DNA of 34,501 bases, taken from Bacillota bacterium (GTDB lineage Bacteria; Bacillota; Sulfobacillia; JAJZYS01; JAJZLH01). The translations under genes were made by a program, and so were the position numbers. Below the pieces are notes generated by a model that worked only from the letters and a program-made list of their open reading frames with translations, had not been told where the DNA came from and did no database searches. The first letter of the stretch is position 1. The number at the start of each line of letters is the position of its first letter. Shown here one piece after another: positions 16,208 through 24,254 of the stretch. Location: NCBI GenBank assembly GCA_021803575.1, contig JAJZLH010000075.1, forward strand, positions 1 through 34,501. The letters are read 5' to 3'.

Positions 16208-18306
16208 CGGTCGGTGCCGGCTTGAGGCGGCCAGAGGCGTAGACCCAATTTCTCGTCCCAGCTTCTGGTCAGGGGCGGGCCGTGCTGGACACTGATCCGG
16301 TACTCGCCGGTGTACACCTCGCAACCGGTCAGCACGTGGCCACCGATGGTCGTGCCATCGGCGCGCCCGGCCACCAGGTGCAGGTGGGCGAAGGGCTGGC
16401 CGTCAGCCAGGGAGAGGTTCCCAGTCAGGCTCAGGATCTCGAGAGGCTCATCGAAGCTCAGCGGCTGGTAGCGCCGCTGCCTCTGGTCAAAGAAGGCGAT
16501 CTGGCATTTGGTCAGGGCACCGATCGCACTCACCCAGGCCGTCTCGACCTGATGCCGGCTCGCCCACTCCTGAAAGAAGGCGAGCAGGTCGGCGCCGGTC
16601 GGTATCCGCCCCATGTCGACCGCCAGCGCTTGGGCATCCTCGGCCCGGGCTGCCTGGGCCGTGGGGACCTCGGCGCGAAGCTGGCGCTGAATGTGCGCGG
16701 CGTCCTGGAGCGGGCGGCTGCACTGCTGGCCGCGGCAGACCACCACACCGGGAGCCATGGCGTCGGCACGGAGCACCGCACCGGGCGGCAGTGCGCTGAG
16801 CACAGCCGCCAGTCCATCCCGGGGCAGATCCTTGGGCAGGCTGACGACGCAGGGCCGCACCTGGTCGATCACCAGCATGCGGCCGTACGCCGCCGCCAGC
16901 AGACTCTGGCCGGCGGCCGCCGAGGCGGCCGCCTTGAGCGCCGCCTGCCAGGCGCCAGCCAGGGTGGGGTCTGGGCGGATGTCATCCAGCCAGGCCATCA
17001 GCTGGCCGGCCCAGGCGTTGACGGCGAGCGGGTACTCAAGGTGACGCAGCCGTCCCAGGCCAAACTCCGGTAGTTCGGGAAAACCATCGGCACTGAGCGA
17101 GCGGAGCAGCAGGTCTGCACACTCGTCCCCGACAGTGCCCAGATCGGAGCCGGGTGTCACGGCACCGAGGAAGAGGGCGGTGAGACCGACCTGTGCCACA
17201 TCCGCGCTGAGATTGGAAAGCGCTCCCGGTTGATCGGTGTGCCGCAGTATGCCAGCGCCGAGGCAGCGGGCGAGCATGGTGCGGAAGGCCGTCTCTCCGG
17301 CTTCGGCCCACTGGGGGCGGTCCAGGATCACTCCGGCCGCCACCAGCGCCCTGGTGGCCCTGGCGACCCAGCCGGCATAGACGGTGCGGTCCACCAGGGG
17401 CGGGGTCCCTTGGCGCCTTGCTGTGAGGTCCCCTGCGTAGTAGGCCTGGTCGGCGTCCTGGCTGCCGCCGAGGCAGCTGCCGTCGTAGAGGACCCGGACC
17501 ATGTAGTCGGCGGTGCCGGCGGTGGCCTCCCGTACCGTCTTTGGCACGTCGTCACCGAGGCCAAGCAGCACCTCCAACATGGCCGCCTGATCGTCCAGCA
17601 TCTTCTCATAGTGTGGCTGGGACCAGTCCTGGGTGGTGCTGTAGCGGAAGAAGCCACCCTCCACCGGGTCGTAGAGCCCATCCTCCACCATCCTGGTCAC
17701 GCTCTCCAGCACCATCGGCCTGGCCTCCACGTGGCCTCCGAGCCCTGCCAGGTCCAGGAGGAAGGCCAGGACATCGGTGAGGGGAAACTTCGGCGCATGG
17801 CCAAATCCGCCGTGGCGCCGGTCATAGGCCCCGGCAATCTCCTCGTAGAGCTGATCAATGTGGCGGCGGTCCGGACTCCTCTTGGGTCTGGGCACAGCGG
17901 GCGGTGCGGGCTGGGCGGGCCTTGCCCGCTGCAGGTAGGAGACCACCTGGCGGATCGTCGCTGCCATCTCCGCGGGCGGCAGATAGGTGGCACCGGTCAA
18001 GAGCTCGCCGTCGGCGTCGAGGAAGGCCGTGGTCGGCCAGCCGCCCATGTTGTAGCGATGGTCGACATCCGGCCTCTGATCCGCATCGACCCGGATCGGC
18101 ACCAAGTGCTCACGGATCAGCTCCATCACGGTGGGGTCCGAATAGGTCGTCTCATCCATCACGTGGCACCAGTGGCACCACACCGCCGACACCGACAGCA
18201 GCACAGGGCGGCCATCGGCGCCGGCCTCGGCGAACGCCTCCGCTCCCCACTCTCGCCAGGCGATCTGGTCGGCCCGGTTCGGCCTTGGCGAAAATCGGTG
18301 GCTCAC
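16204..18306 (-). CDS. YyaL/DUF255 thioredoxin-like protein fused to a PPC (DUF296) domain
   Basis: This is a 700-aa protein starting with GTG. Residues 1-150 form the DUF255 thioredoxin-like domain with a CxxC site (AVWCHWCHVM, Cys44 and Cys47) and the cis-Pro region NMGGWPTTAFLDADGELL. An (alpha/alpha)6 glycosidase-like middle follows, with HGGFGHAPKFPLTDVL, DPVEGGFFRYSTTQDW and PHYEKMLDDQAAML, ending near residue 560. Residues 565-690 are a PPC/DUF296 domain: GADLLAFFQEWASRHQV, SAIGALTKCQIAFFD, EPLEILSLTGNLS, PFAHLHLVAG, GGHVLTGCEVYTGEYRI. YyaL proteins normally stop before this. The function of both parts is poorly known; PPC domains trimerise and often bind DNA or ligands. Confidence 0.9.
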   Translation of the reverse strand: MSHRFSPRPNRADQIAWREWGAEAFAEAGADGRPVLLSVSAVWCHWCHVMDETTYSDPTVMELIREHLVPIRVDADQRPDVDHRYNMGGWPTTAFLDADGELLTGATYLPPAEMAATIRQVVSYLQRARPAQPAPPAVPRPKRSPDRRHIDQLYEEIAGAYDRRHGGFGHAPKFPLTDVLAFLLDLAGLGGHVEARPMVLESVTRMVEDGLYDPVEGGFFRYSTTQDWSQPHYEKMLDDQAAMLEVLLGLGDDVPKTVREATAGTADYMVRVLYDGSCLGGSQDADQAYYAGDLTARRQGTPPLVDRTVYAGWVARATRALVAAGVILDRPQWAEAGETAFRTMLARCLGAGILRHTDQPGALSNLSADVAQVGLTALFLGAVTPGSDLGTVGDECADLLLRSLSADGFPELPEFGLGRLRHLEYPLAVNAWAGQLMAWLDDIRPDPTLAGAWQAALKAAASAAAGQSLLAAAYGRMLVIDQVRPCVVSLPKDLPRDGLAAVLSALPPGAVLRADAMAPGVVVCRGQQCSRPLQDAAHIQRQLRAEVPTAQAARAEDAQALAVDMGRIPTGADLLAFFQEWASRHQVETAWVSAIGALTKCQIAFFDQRQRRYQPLSFDEPLEILSLTGNLSLADGQPFAHLHLVAGRADGTTIGGHVLTGCEVYTGEYRISVQHGPPLTRSWDEKLGLRLWPPQAGTDR

Positions 18307-18334
18307 CCTGCCGCCCCCCTTCCCTGTTAGACGC

Positions 18335-18357
18335 TACAATAAACCCACGCTGGGGGG
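18335..18357 (+). promoter_or_regulatory. -10 box and ribosome site of moaDE
   Basis: TACAAT (18335-18340), one base off the consensus, lies 23 bases before the start codon. GGGGGG (18352-18357) follows as a ribosome site six bases ahead of the ATG. No clear -35 box is present in the G/C tract upstream. Confidence 0.45.
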
Positions 18358-18363
18358 TGCACC

Positions 18364-19023
18364 ATGCGCTGTCGAGTTCTCCTCTTCGCCCAGGCCGCTG
18401 AGCTGGCCGGTCAGGCCGAGCTGGCTGTGGACCTGGTGGAGGGCACCACACTGGCCCAGATTCGCGATCTGCTGTGCGAGCGCTACGGCGCCGTCTTCTC
18501 CCGCTTCGGCCTGGCTGTGAATCAGACCTGGGCCTCCGATCAGACCCCGCTCATGGACGGCGACGAGGTGGCGGTGTTGCCACCGGTCTCAGGAGGTGCC
18601 CCGCTCCTCACCGAAGAGCCGCTGGACGTCGGCGCCCTGATCCGGGAGGTATCCCGCCCCGGTGCCGGTGCCGTGGCCGTGTTCATCGGCGTGGTGCGCG
18701 ATCAGTTCCAGGGCACGCCATCGGCTGCAGTGCGCTACCACGCGTACGGGCCTATGGCCGAGAAGGTCCTGACAGAAATCCTCCGGGCCAAAGCGGCAGC
18801 CGCGCCGGAACTGCGCCTGGCTGCCCGCCACCGCACCGGCCAGCTGGCGGTCGGCGAGGCCTCGCTGGTGGTGGCGGTCTCCTCGCCGCATCGGCAGGCG
18901 GCCTTCGCCGCCTGCCGTGAGGTGGTGGAGGAGATCAAGGTACGCCTGCCAGTGTGGAAGCAGGAACTGCGGGCCGACGGTGCCGTCTGGCACGAGGACG
19001 GCCAGCTGCCAGACCCGGTCTGA
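18364..19023 (+). CDS. MoaD-MoaE fusion, molybdopterin synthase
   Basis: This 219-aa protein carries both molybdopterin synthase subunits. Residues 1-78 are MoaD (ubiquitin fold) ending VLPPVSGG (Gly77-Gly78). Residues 83-219 are MoaE: GAVAVFIGVVRDQF, RYHAYGPMAEKVLTEI, RHRTGQLAVGEASLVVAVSSPHRQAAF and the catalytic lysine region EEIKVRLPVWKQEL. The enzyme inserts two sulfurs into cyclic pyranopterin monophosphate. The MoaD Gly-Gly must be free to be thiocarboxylated, so the fusion probably needs cleavage after Gly78, as reported for mycobacterial MoaX. ATG is preceded by GGGGGG. It is transcribed away from the YyaL gene, and a molybdenum enzyme lies 5 kb downstream. Confidence 0.95.
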   Translation: MRCRVLLFAQAAELAGQAELAVDLVEGTTLAQIRDLLCERYGAVFSRFGLAVNQTWASDQTPLMDGDEVAVLPPVSGGAPLLTEEPLDVGALIREVSRPGAGAVAVFIGVVRDQFQGTPSAAVRYHAYGPMAEKVLTEILRAKAAAAPELRLAARHRTGQLAVGEASLVVAVSSPHRQAAFAACREVVEEIKVRLPVWKQELRADGAVWHEDGQLPDPV

Positions 19024-19052
19024 AGCGGCGGGCTCCCGACGGCCGGCCCCGG

Positions 19053-20603
19053 TCAGCTAGGGTCTCCGCTCAGCCTCTCGATCAACGACTGGATCAGCCC
19101 GGGCAGCACCGAGAAGGTGTAACCCCTCTCCACCCGCTCGTCCCGGCGATGGGCGCCGTCGCCGCAGGGGCCGGCCAGGAGCACGTCTCCCGCTGGCAGA
19201 TCCGGCTCGGGCAGATGGCGCCCGGCGAGCTGCGGCAAATAGGCGTCCGCTCCGGCCGCCGCCCCGTCTGCCGAGGCGACCATGAAGCTGAGATCCGAGA
19301 TGAAGGGGAAGTGGCCCAGAGCCTCGATGGGACGGCCCTCAGCCTCAATTCCCCTAAGCCGCGCCCTTAGGCCAGCGCTGCTTCTGACCCTGGGAATCGG
19401 CGGCGCCGCCAGGTACACCACCACAGTCGGGGTGCGGACGAGGCGGCCGACCAGGTGCTCCACCAACCGGCGGGCCACCGTATGCGGCGGGCCGCCGGCC
19501 AGGCGGGCGGCCAGGCGGCGAACCGACGCCTGGGCAGCTGGGTCGGCAACCGCCCACAGCTCTGGCCAGCTGAAGACCGGCAGTGGCCAGCCCTGGCTCA
19601 AGCCCGCCAGCGGCTCGGCTAGACTGCCGACCAGCTCCCGGATCTCTCGAACCATCCTCTCCAGGCGCTCCACCGGAGCGGTGTGGACCTGAAGCAGATT
19701 GTAGAGGGCGTGGGCCGAGAGCGCCGTCTGTACATCGTATCGGCGCTTGTGGTCGGACTGGGCGAGCGTAACCACGACGGGCGCCCGCTCGCCATCTGGC
19801 GCCTCGTCGGCCAGGGCAATCCGGTAGGTGAGCCGGCCGGTGATCTCGGCCAGGACCCGGTTGGGGTCCAGTCCGGCCTCCGGCTCGCCGGCGTGAGATG
19901 GCAGCCCGAACACCGACACGCCGAGCAGAAGCTTGCCAACGCTGCCTGTATAGATGCGCCGATGCTGGCCAGGCCGGATGCTGGCCGTGAAGTCGGTCTT
20001 GATCACGCCGGCCAGACGAAGGTGACGCTCGGCCAGGTAGCGGCCCAGCCATGGGCCGAGCGTGCGGGCGCCAAGCGAGCTGGCCTCTTCGTCAGCGCAG
20101 GCCAGAAAAATCAGGTGCGGTCCTGGCGCCTGGCTCCTGGCCTGGGCCAGGAGCACGCCAGCTGCCACGGCCAGCCCGCTCTTCATGTCGAGCACGCCGC
20201 GGCCGAACAGCCAGTTGCCGCTGGCGGCCAGCTTGGCCAGGTCCGGGCCCATGGCCCCGGCCGCCACCCGCTCGGTCAGGGCCACGGGGTCGAGGGCAAG
20301 GGGGCGCACGGCCCCGTAGTCCTCCGTGCCGACCGTGTCTACGTGCCCGAGCAGCACCACTGCATCGCCGCCTGTGCCGGGCAGGTGGGCGAGCAGGTTG
20401 GGCCGGCCGAGGCGGTCGCCCGCCGAGTCAACGATGTGGATGCCGAGCCGGCTGCCGCCGTCTCGATCCTCCAGGTAGCGGCCGAGGGCCGCCACCACGC
20501 CCGCTTCGCCGGGTTGGCCGTTAACCGAATCGATGCGGCAGAGCTGGACGGTCAGCCGCTCCAGCTCGGCTGGGTCGCACCCGTCCCACTCAGGCTCGGA
20601 CAC
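19053..20603 (-). CDS. rocB: RocB-like M20 family peptidase
   Basis: This 516-aa metallohydrolase has the M20 zinc motifs VVLLGHVDTVGTEDYG (His, Asp), FGRGVLDMKSGLAVAAG (bridging Asp) and FLACADEEASSLGART (the catalytic Glu-Glu), plus the RocB-like C-terminal PFISDLSFM. RocB, linked to arginine utilisation in Bacillus, is a close relative; the true substrate is unproven. GTG at 20603 overlaps the end of ctaB by 14 bases, so the two are co-translated. It ends 29 bases from convergent moaDE, without a visible terminator hairpin. Confidence 0.88.
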   Translation of the reverse strand: MSEPEWDGCDPAELERLTVQLCRIDSVNGQPGEAGVVAALGRYLEDRDGGSRLGIHIVDSAGDRLGRPNLLAHLPGTGGDAVVLLGHVDTVGTEDYGAVRPLALDPVALTERVAAGAMGPDLAKLAASGNWLFGRGVLDMKSGLAVAAGVLLAQARSQAPGPHLIFLACADEEASSLGARTLGPWLGRYLAERHLRLAGVIKTDFTASIRPGQHRRIYTGSVGKLLLGVSVFGLPSHAGEPEAGLDPNRVLAEITGRLTYRIALADEAPDGERAPVVVTLAQSDHKRRYDVQTALSAHALYNLLQVHTAPVERLERMVREIRELVGSLAEPLAGLSQGWPLPVFSWPELWAVADPAAQASVRRLAARLAGGPPHTVARRLVEHLVGRLVRTPTVVVYLAAPPIPRVRSSAGLRARLRGIEAEGRPIEALGHFPFISDLSFMVASADGAAAGADAYLPQLAGRHLPEPDLPAGDVLLAGPCGDGAHRRDERVERGYTFSVLPGLIQSLIERLSGDPS

Positions 20604-21543
20604 TCATCACCATCACCGCAAACAGCAGGGCGAGGTAGAGGAGCGAATAGCGAAAGGTGATGCGCGCCCAGCGGAAGTCAGGCGGGTGCTCGAACAGCTG
20701 CAGGCTGCAGACCACGATGAAGCCGCCACCCAGCACCGCCGCCGCCCACAGGTAGAGGGCGCTGACCGTGCCGGTGGTATAGAGCAGCAGCGACGATGCG
20801 AGCAGGGCCACCGCGTAGAGCAGGCTCTGCCACTTGGTGGCGCGGTCGCCTGCCACCACTGGCAGCATCGGGATGGCGGCACGGCGATAGTCGTCCTGCC
20901 GGTAGAGGGCAAGCGCCCAGAAGTGGGGCGGCGTCCAGAGAAAGATGATCAAGAACAGCAACACCGGCGCCAGGGCCAGATGCCCGGTCACGGCCGCCCA
21001 GCCGACCAGCGGCGGAAACGCCCCGGCCGCGCCGCCGATCACGATGTTCTGCGGCGTGCGCCGCTTCAGCCACATGGTGTAGATGAAGACGTAGTAGAGG
21101 TAGCCGGCCAGGCCCGAGGCGGCCGCCACCCAGCCCGCAGCCAGGAACAATACGGCGGTGGCTGCCACGCCGGCCCCGATGCCAAAGGTCAGGGCCTGGA
21201 CGGCGCTGAGCCGGCCGGACGGCACCGGGCGCTCCCGGGTCCGTTCCATCAGGGGATCGATATCCCGGTCGTACCACATGTTCACCGCGTTGGCGCCGCC
21301 GGCGGAGAGGAAGAGCCCGAGCATGGTCCAGATGACCAGCCACGTGCTCGGCCAGCCGTGCGCCGCCAGGAGCATGGCGCACAGCCCCGTGATCACGATC
21401 AGAAGGACGATCCTGGGCTTGGTCAGCTCCAGGTAGGCGCCGGCCAGGGCTGCCAGGTCTGACTTCTGGCCAGCGGCTCCCGGCGCTGGTCCGGTATCCA
21501 CAGTCAGTTGATGGTCCACGTGACTCGCCTCAGCTTCAGACAT
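20590..21543 (-). CDS. ctaB: Protoheme IX farnesyltransferase (heme O synthase)
   Basis: This 317-aa UbiA-family prenyltransferase has nine hydrophobic helices. The first Asp-rich motif is NAVNMWYDRDIDPLMERT and the second region YRQDDYRRAAIPMLPVV, both diagnostic of CtaB/CyoE; LTKPRIVLLIVITG is the usual first helix. It adds a farnesyl group to heme b, giving heme O for terminal oxidases. It follows a Sco1-like gene by about 30 bases and overlaps the rocB-like gene. The ATG at 21543 has no good ribosome site; GTG nine codons in (21519), behind GAGGCG, is an alternative start. Confidence 0.95.
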   Translation of the reverse strand: MSEAEASHVDHQLTVDTGPAPGAAGQKSDLAALAGAYLELTKPRIVLLIVITGLCAMLLAAHGWPSTWLVIWTMLGLFLSAGGANAVNMWYDRDIDPLMERTRERPVPSGRLSAVQALTFGIGAGVAATAVLFLAAGWVAAASGLAGYLYYVFIYTMWLKRRTPQNIVIGGAAGAFPPLVGWAAVTGHLALAPVLLFLIIFLWTPPHFWALALYRQDDYRRAAIPMLPVVAGDRATKWQSLLYAVALLASSLLLYTTGTVSALYLWAAAVLGGGFIVVCSLQLFEHPPDFRWARITFRYSLLYLALLFAVMVMSVRA

Positions 21544-21574
21544 TTTGACAGAGCGAAGCGTACCACAACCGCCG

Positions 21575-22192
21575 TCATCCCTGGGCTACCGCCAGGGCGT
21601 AGACGATGTCGAGCTGGGCGTAGGGCTGGATCAGGCTGGCTGTCTCGGGCTCCCCGATCAGCCAGCGCAGCTGGCCGTCCGGTTGGCAGACCAGGAGCCA
21701 GACCCGGCTGCCCCCCGCCGAGGCGATGTGCAGCTGGGCCAGCCAGCCGGCCAGAACCGAGGCCCGCACGCTGCCCGCTTGCCAGTTGGCGAGCCCCGCC
21801 ACTCCCAGCGCCTGGGCCAGCTTTTGGCCCGCCGCCGCCGAGACGGATGGGCGGCTGAGATCGATGCCGATGAACAGCACCTGGGCGGCCAGCGGGCGGC
21901 TGGTGCGGTCGGCGAGGCGGATTTCGGCTCCAAGCAGTTTGCCGGCGGCCATGGCGGTGCCGGGATAGAACACCACGACCAGGGCGCGGCGCGCTGAGGC
22001 CGACGAGGCGGCCCCCGGCTTCGGGAAGCTGGCCAGGAGTCCGTCCAGGCTTCCGCCCACTGGCCGGACCGTGGCGTGGGCCCTGGCTGTGGCCACCTCT
22101 GCCTGGCCAGTGGCTGGCCTGGTCAGGGCGAGGCCGAGGGCTACCAGCAATACGGCCGCCACCGCCAGCGCCACCCTGGTCACCAGACCCAT
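21575..22192 (-). CDS. Exported Sco1/SenC-like thioredoxin-fold protein without copper Cys
   Basis: This 205-aa protein starts MGLVTRVALAVAAVLLVALGLAL, a clear membrane anchor or signal peptide, behind GAGGAGG. The rest resembles a thioredoxin fold: ALVVVFYPGTAM at the first strand, AAQVLFIGIDLSRPSV like the Sco1 strand VxFVSVDPxRD, and a C-terminal SRVWLLVCQPDGQLRWLIGE. The CxxxC copper site expected after the first strand is absent (PGTAMAAGK instead), so it may not bind copper. Placement directly ahead of ctaB supports a role in cytochrome oxidase assembly. Family assignment is tentative. Confidence 0.55.
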   Translation of the reverse strand: MGLVTRVALAVAAVLLVALGLALTRPATGQAEVATARAHATVRPVGGSLDGLLASFPKPGAASSASARRALVVVFYPGTAMAAGKLLGAEIRLADRTSRPLAAQVLFIGIDLSRPSVSAAAGQKLAQALGVAGLANWQAGSVRASVLAGWLAQLHIASAGGSRVWLLVCQPDGQLRWLIGEPETASLIQPYAQLDIVYALAVAQG

Positions 22193-22212
22193 GCTGCACC
22201 TCCTCGCTGGCA

Positions 22213-22218
22213 TTATAG
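22213..22218 (-). promoter_or_regulatory. -10 box of the Sco-like/ctaB/rocB operon
   Basis: A perfect minus-strand TATAAT lies 20 bases before the start codon of the Sco-like gene, with the ribosome site GAGGAGG in between. A convincing -35 box is not visible at 16-18 bases. The resulting leader would be very short. Confidence 0.5.
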
Positions 22219-22286
22219 CCGCGCCGCTGGCACTGGCAGGAATCACCGTCTTCCAGCGGGAACCGACAGGGCCGAGGGGGCGTGTT

Positions 22287-23630
22287 ATGTCCAGCCTGAG
22301 GCGGGTGCTCGGCTACCGTACGGCCACCTCGACCAGCGCCGGCCTCGCCTTCGCCGCCATCAACTTCCTGGCCGCGGTGCAGGTGGCCGGCTACATGCTG
22401 GGTGACGGCGCCTGGATCGCCCTGGTCATCGCTGGTGCCCTCTGCCTGCTGTCGGCTGCCAACTTCTCCGAGCTGAACGGCGTGCTGCCGTCAGCGGCCG
22501 GCATCCGGGTGTGGACCCGCCAGGGCATCGGCGACCGCTTCTCTCTGATCTTCACCCTGGCCTACCTGACCACCGTCCTGGCGGTGATCGCGGCGGACAG
22601 CTTCGTGCTGGGCACCGCCATCCAGGCTGCCATTCCCGGCATCAGCGGCTTCTTCTGGATTTTCCTGTTCTTGGTCCTGACCCTGATCGCCAACCTGCGC
22701 GGCGTGAAGATCGCCGGTCTGGTGCAAGACCTCACCACCTACCTCTTGCTCTTCTCCCTGGCCGCCATCTCGGTGATGGTCCTGGTGCACGTCCACCATG
22801 CCTTCATCACGCCGTTTTCGCCGCGCGGCAACCTGTTCGAGGCGGTGGCGGTGGGCGTGTTCATCTTCGTCGGCTTCGAATGGGTGACGCCCTTGGCCGA
22901 GGAGATGACCGATACCCGAGCCATCTCTCGCGGCATGTTCACGGCGCTTGGCCTGATCGCGGTCGCCTTCGGATTGTTCATGCTGGCCATGACGCATCTG
23001 CTCGGCGACCGCGGGCTCGGCGCCAGCCTGGTGCCTCAGCTCCTGGTCGGCCGAGCGGCCTTCGGCGCCTTCGGTTTCTGGTGGATGCTACTGGTCACCG
23101 TGATTACTGCCGGCACCACCTTCAACGGCAGTTTCGTCTCGGCCAGCCGCCTGCTCTACGCCATGTCCCGTGAGCGCACGCTGCCCGCCTGGTTCGGCCG
23201 CCTGAACCAGCGCTTTGTGCCGGTAAACGCCCTCTTCGCCCTGTTTTCGGTGTCCGTGGTGCTGGCCGCCCTCATCTTCCTGAGCCGTCTGTATCAGGTG
23301 CTGATCTACGCTGGCTCCTCACTGGAGGCCTTGATGTACGTGGTGGCTGCCTTGGCCGTGCTGGGGCTGATGCGCCGACTTCCTGATGCGGCGCGCAGCT
23401 TCCGCCTGCCGTTCGGCCGGCTCATCCCGATCCTCACCATCCCGGTGTTCGGAGTGCTGGCGCTGGGTGCGCTCACCGCCACCGCCGGCCTGCCTGGCAA
23501 CTTCCCCTGGACCGTGCCCCTCCTGCTCTTGATCGCACTCGCCGCCACCTTGTACGTGTACCTGTACGCGCCAAGGCTGAAGCGGGTGCCGGTGCCGGGG
23601 CCCGGAGTCGAGGCTGGCGGCGGTCGCTGA
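22287..23630 (+). CDS. APC-family amino acid permease
   Basis: This 447-aa transporter has about 12 membrane helices. It starts MSSLRRVLGYRTATSTSAGLAFAAINFLAAVQVAG, followed by the APC-like NFSELNGVLPSAAGIRVWTRQGIGDR, then FVGFEWVTPLAEEMTDTRAI, which matches the APC helix 6 segment (GFE...EE), and SRLLYAMSRERTLPAWFGRLN, the conserved helix 8-9 loop. It probably imports or exchanges an amino acid or amine; the substrate cannot be told. ATG 22287 has GAGGGGG ahead of it; the longer frame upstream is antisense to the Sco-like gene. The coding end lies three bases from the convergent rhomboid-like gene. Confidence 0.92.
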   Translation: MSSLRRVLGYRTATSTSAGLAFAAINFLAAVQVAGYMLGDGAWIALVIAGALCLLSAANFSELNGVLPSAAGIRVWTRQGIGDRFSLIFTLAYLTTVLAVIAADSFVLGTAIQAAIPGISGFFWIFLFLVLTLIANLRGVKIAGLVQDLTTYLLLFSLAAISVMVLVHVHHAFITPFSPRGNLFEAVAVGVFIFVGFEWVTPLAEEMTDTRAISRGMFTALGLIAVAFGLFMLAMTHLLGDRGLGASLVPQLLVGRAAFGAFGFWWMLLVTVITAGTTFNGSFVSASRLLYAMSRERTLPAWFGRLNQRFVPVNALFALFSVSVVLAALIFLSRLYQVLIYAGSSLEALMYVVAALAVLGLMRRLPDAARSFRLPFGRLIPILTIPVFGVLALGALTATAGLPGNFPWTVPLLLLIALAATLYVYLYAPRLKRVPVPGPGVEAGGGR

Positions 23631-23633
23631 CGC

Positions 23634-24239
23634 TCAGGCTCCGCCGTAGCGAAGGGCCAGGGAGAGGCCCCAGCCCATGGCCAGAGCGCCTACCATGCCG
23701 CCGATCACGACCAGGTTGAAGCCGGAGAGCACGATGTTCAGGACCAAGAGCATCGCGATCCAGCCCAGCGGGCTGGACAGGCTGAAGGACATGGACATGG
23801 TGCGCCCGCTCATGACGTGGGCATAGATGCCGGCCAGGGCAAAGGGGGCGAAGGTGGAACCGATCACCCCGCCGGCGATGGTTTGGGCGACCAGGGCACC
23901 GAAGCCGCCGGCCACGAAGAAGATCACGAGGTATTTCCAGGCCTGGTCCAGGTGCTCGATCTGGCTGCCGATCAGCCAGATGAAGATGCCGCTGAAGATG
24001 AGGCCGATCAGACCGGCTGGCGTCACCGCTGTGGCCAGGTCGACCAGGTAGACACCGATGCCGGGCAGTTGGTAGAGCGCCTGCAGCACGGGCGTCCCCA
24101 GCACCATCATCACGGCGGTCACGATGATCAGCCCGATGGTCACCGGATAGCCGCCAAAGCCTGACCCGACCGGCCGCCCGGCTTGCCGGCGCGCCTGTCT
24201 TGCCTGTTCCCGCCAGTACTTCCTGCTCTCCGGGTCCAC
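23634..24239 (-). CDS. Rhomboid-like membrane protein, probably protease-dead
   Basis: This 201-aa protein has six hydrophobic segments in the rhomboid order. Helix 2 looks like a rhomboid L1-TM2 region (AGLIGLIFSGIFIWLIGSQIEHL). The segment normally reading GxSGxxxxLxG is GSTFAPFALAGIYA (127-140): Ser and Gly are replaced by Thr and Phe. The helix that should carry the catalytic His reads NLVVIGGMVGALAMGW with no His. So the fold looks rhomboid-like but the catalytic dyad is lost. GTG is the start, nine bases after AAGGGG. It is joined to the molybdoenzyme gene by a 15-base gap. The fold assignment is by eye. Confidence 0.6.
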   Translation of the reverse strand: MDPESRKYWREQARQARRQAGRPVGSGFGGYPVTIGLIIVTAVMMVLGTPVLQALYQLPGIGVYLVDLATAVTPAGLIGLIFSGIFIWLIGSQIEHLDQAWKYLVIFFVAGGFGALVAQTIAGGVIGSTFAPFALAGIYAHVMSGRTMSMSFSLSSPLGWIAMLLVLNIVLSGFNLVVIGGMVGALAMGWGLSLALRYGGA

Positions 24240-24254
24240 CGCGACACGCCCCTT

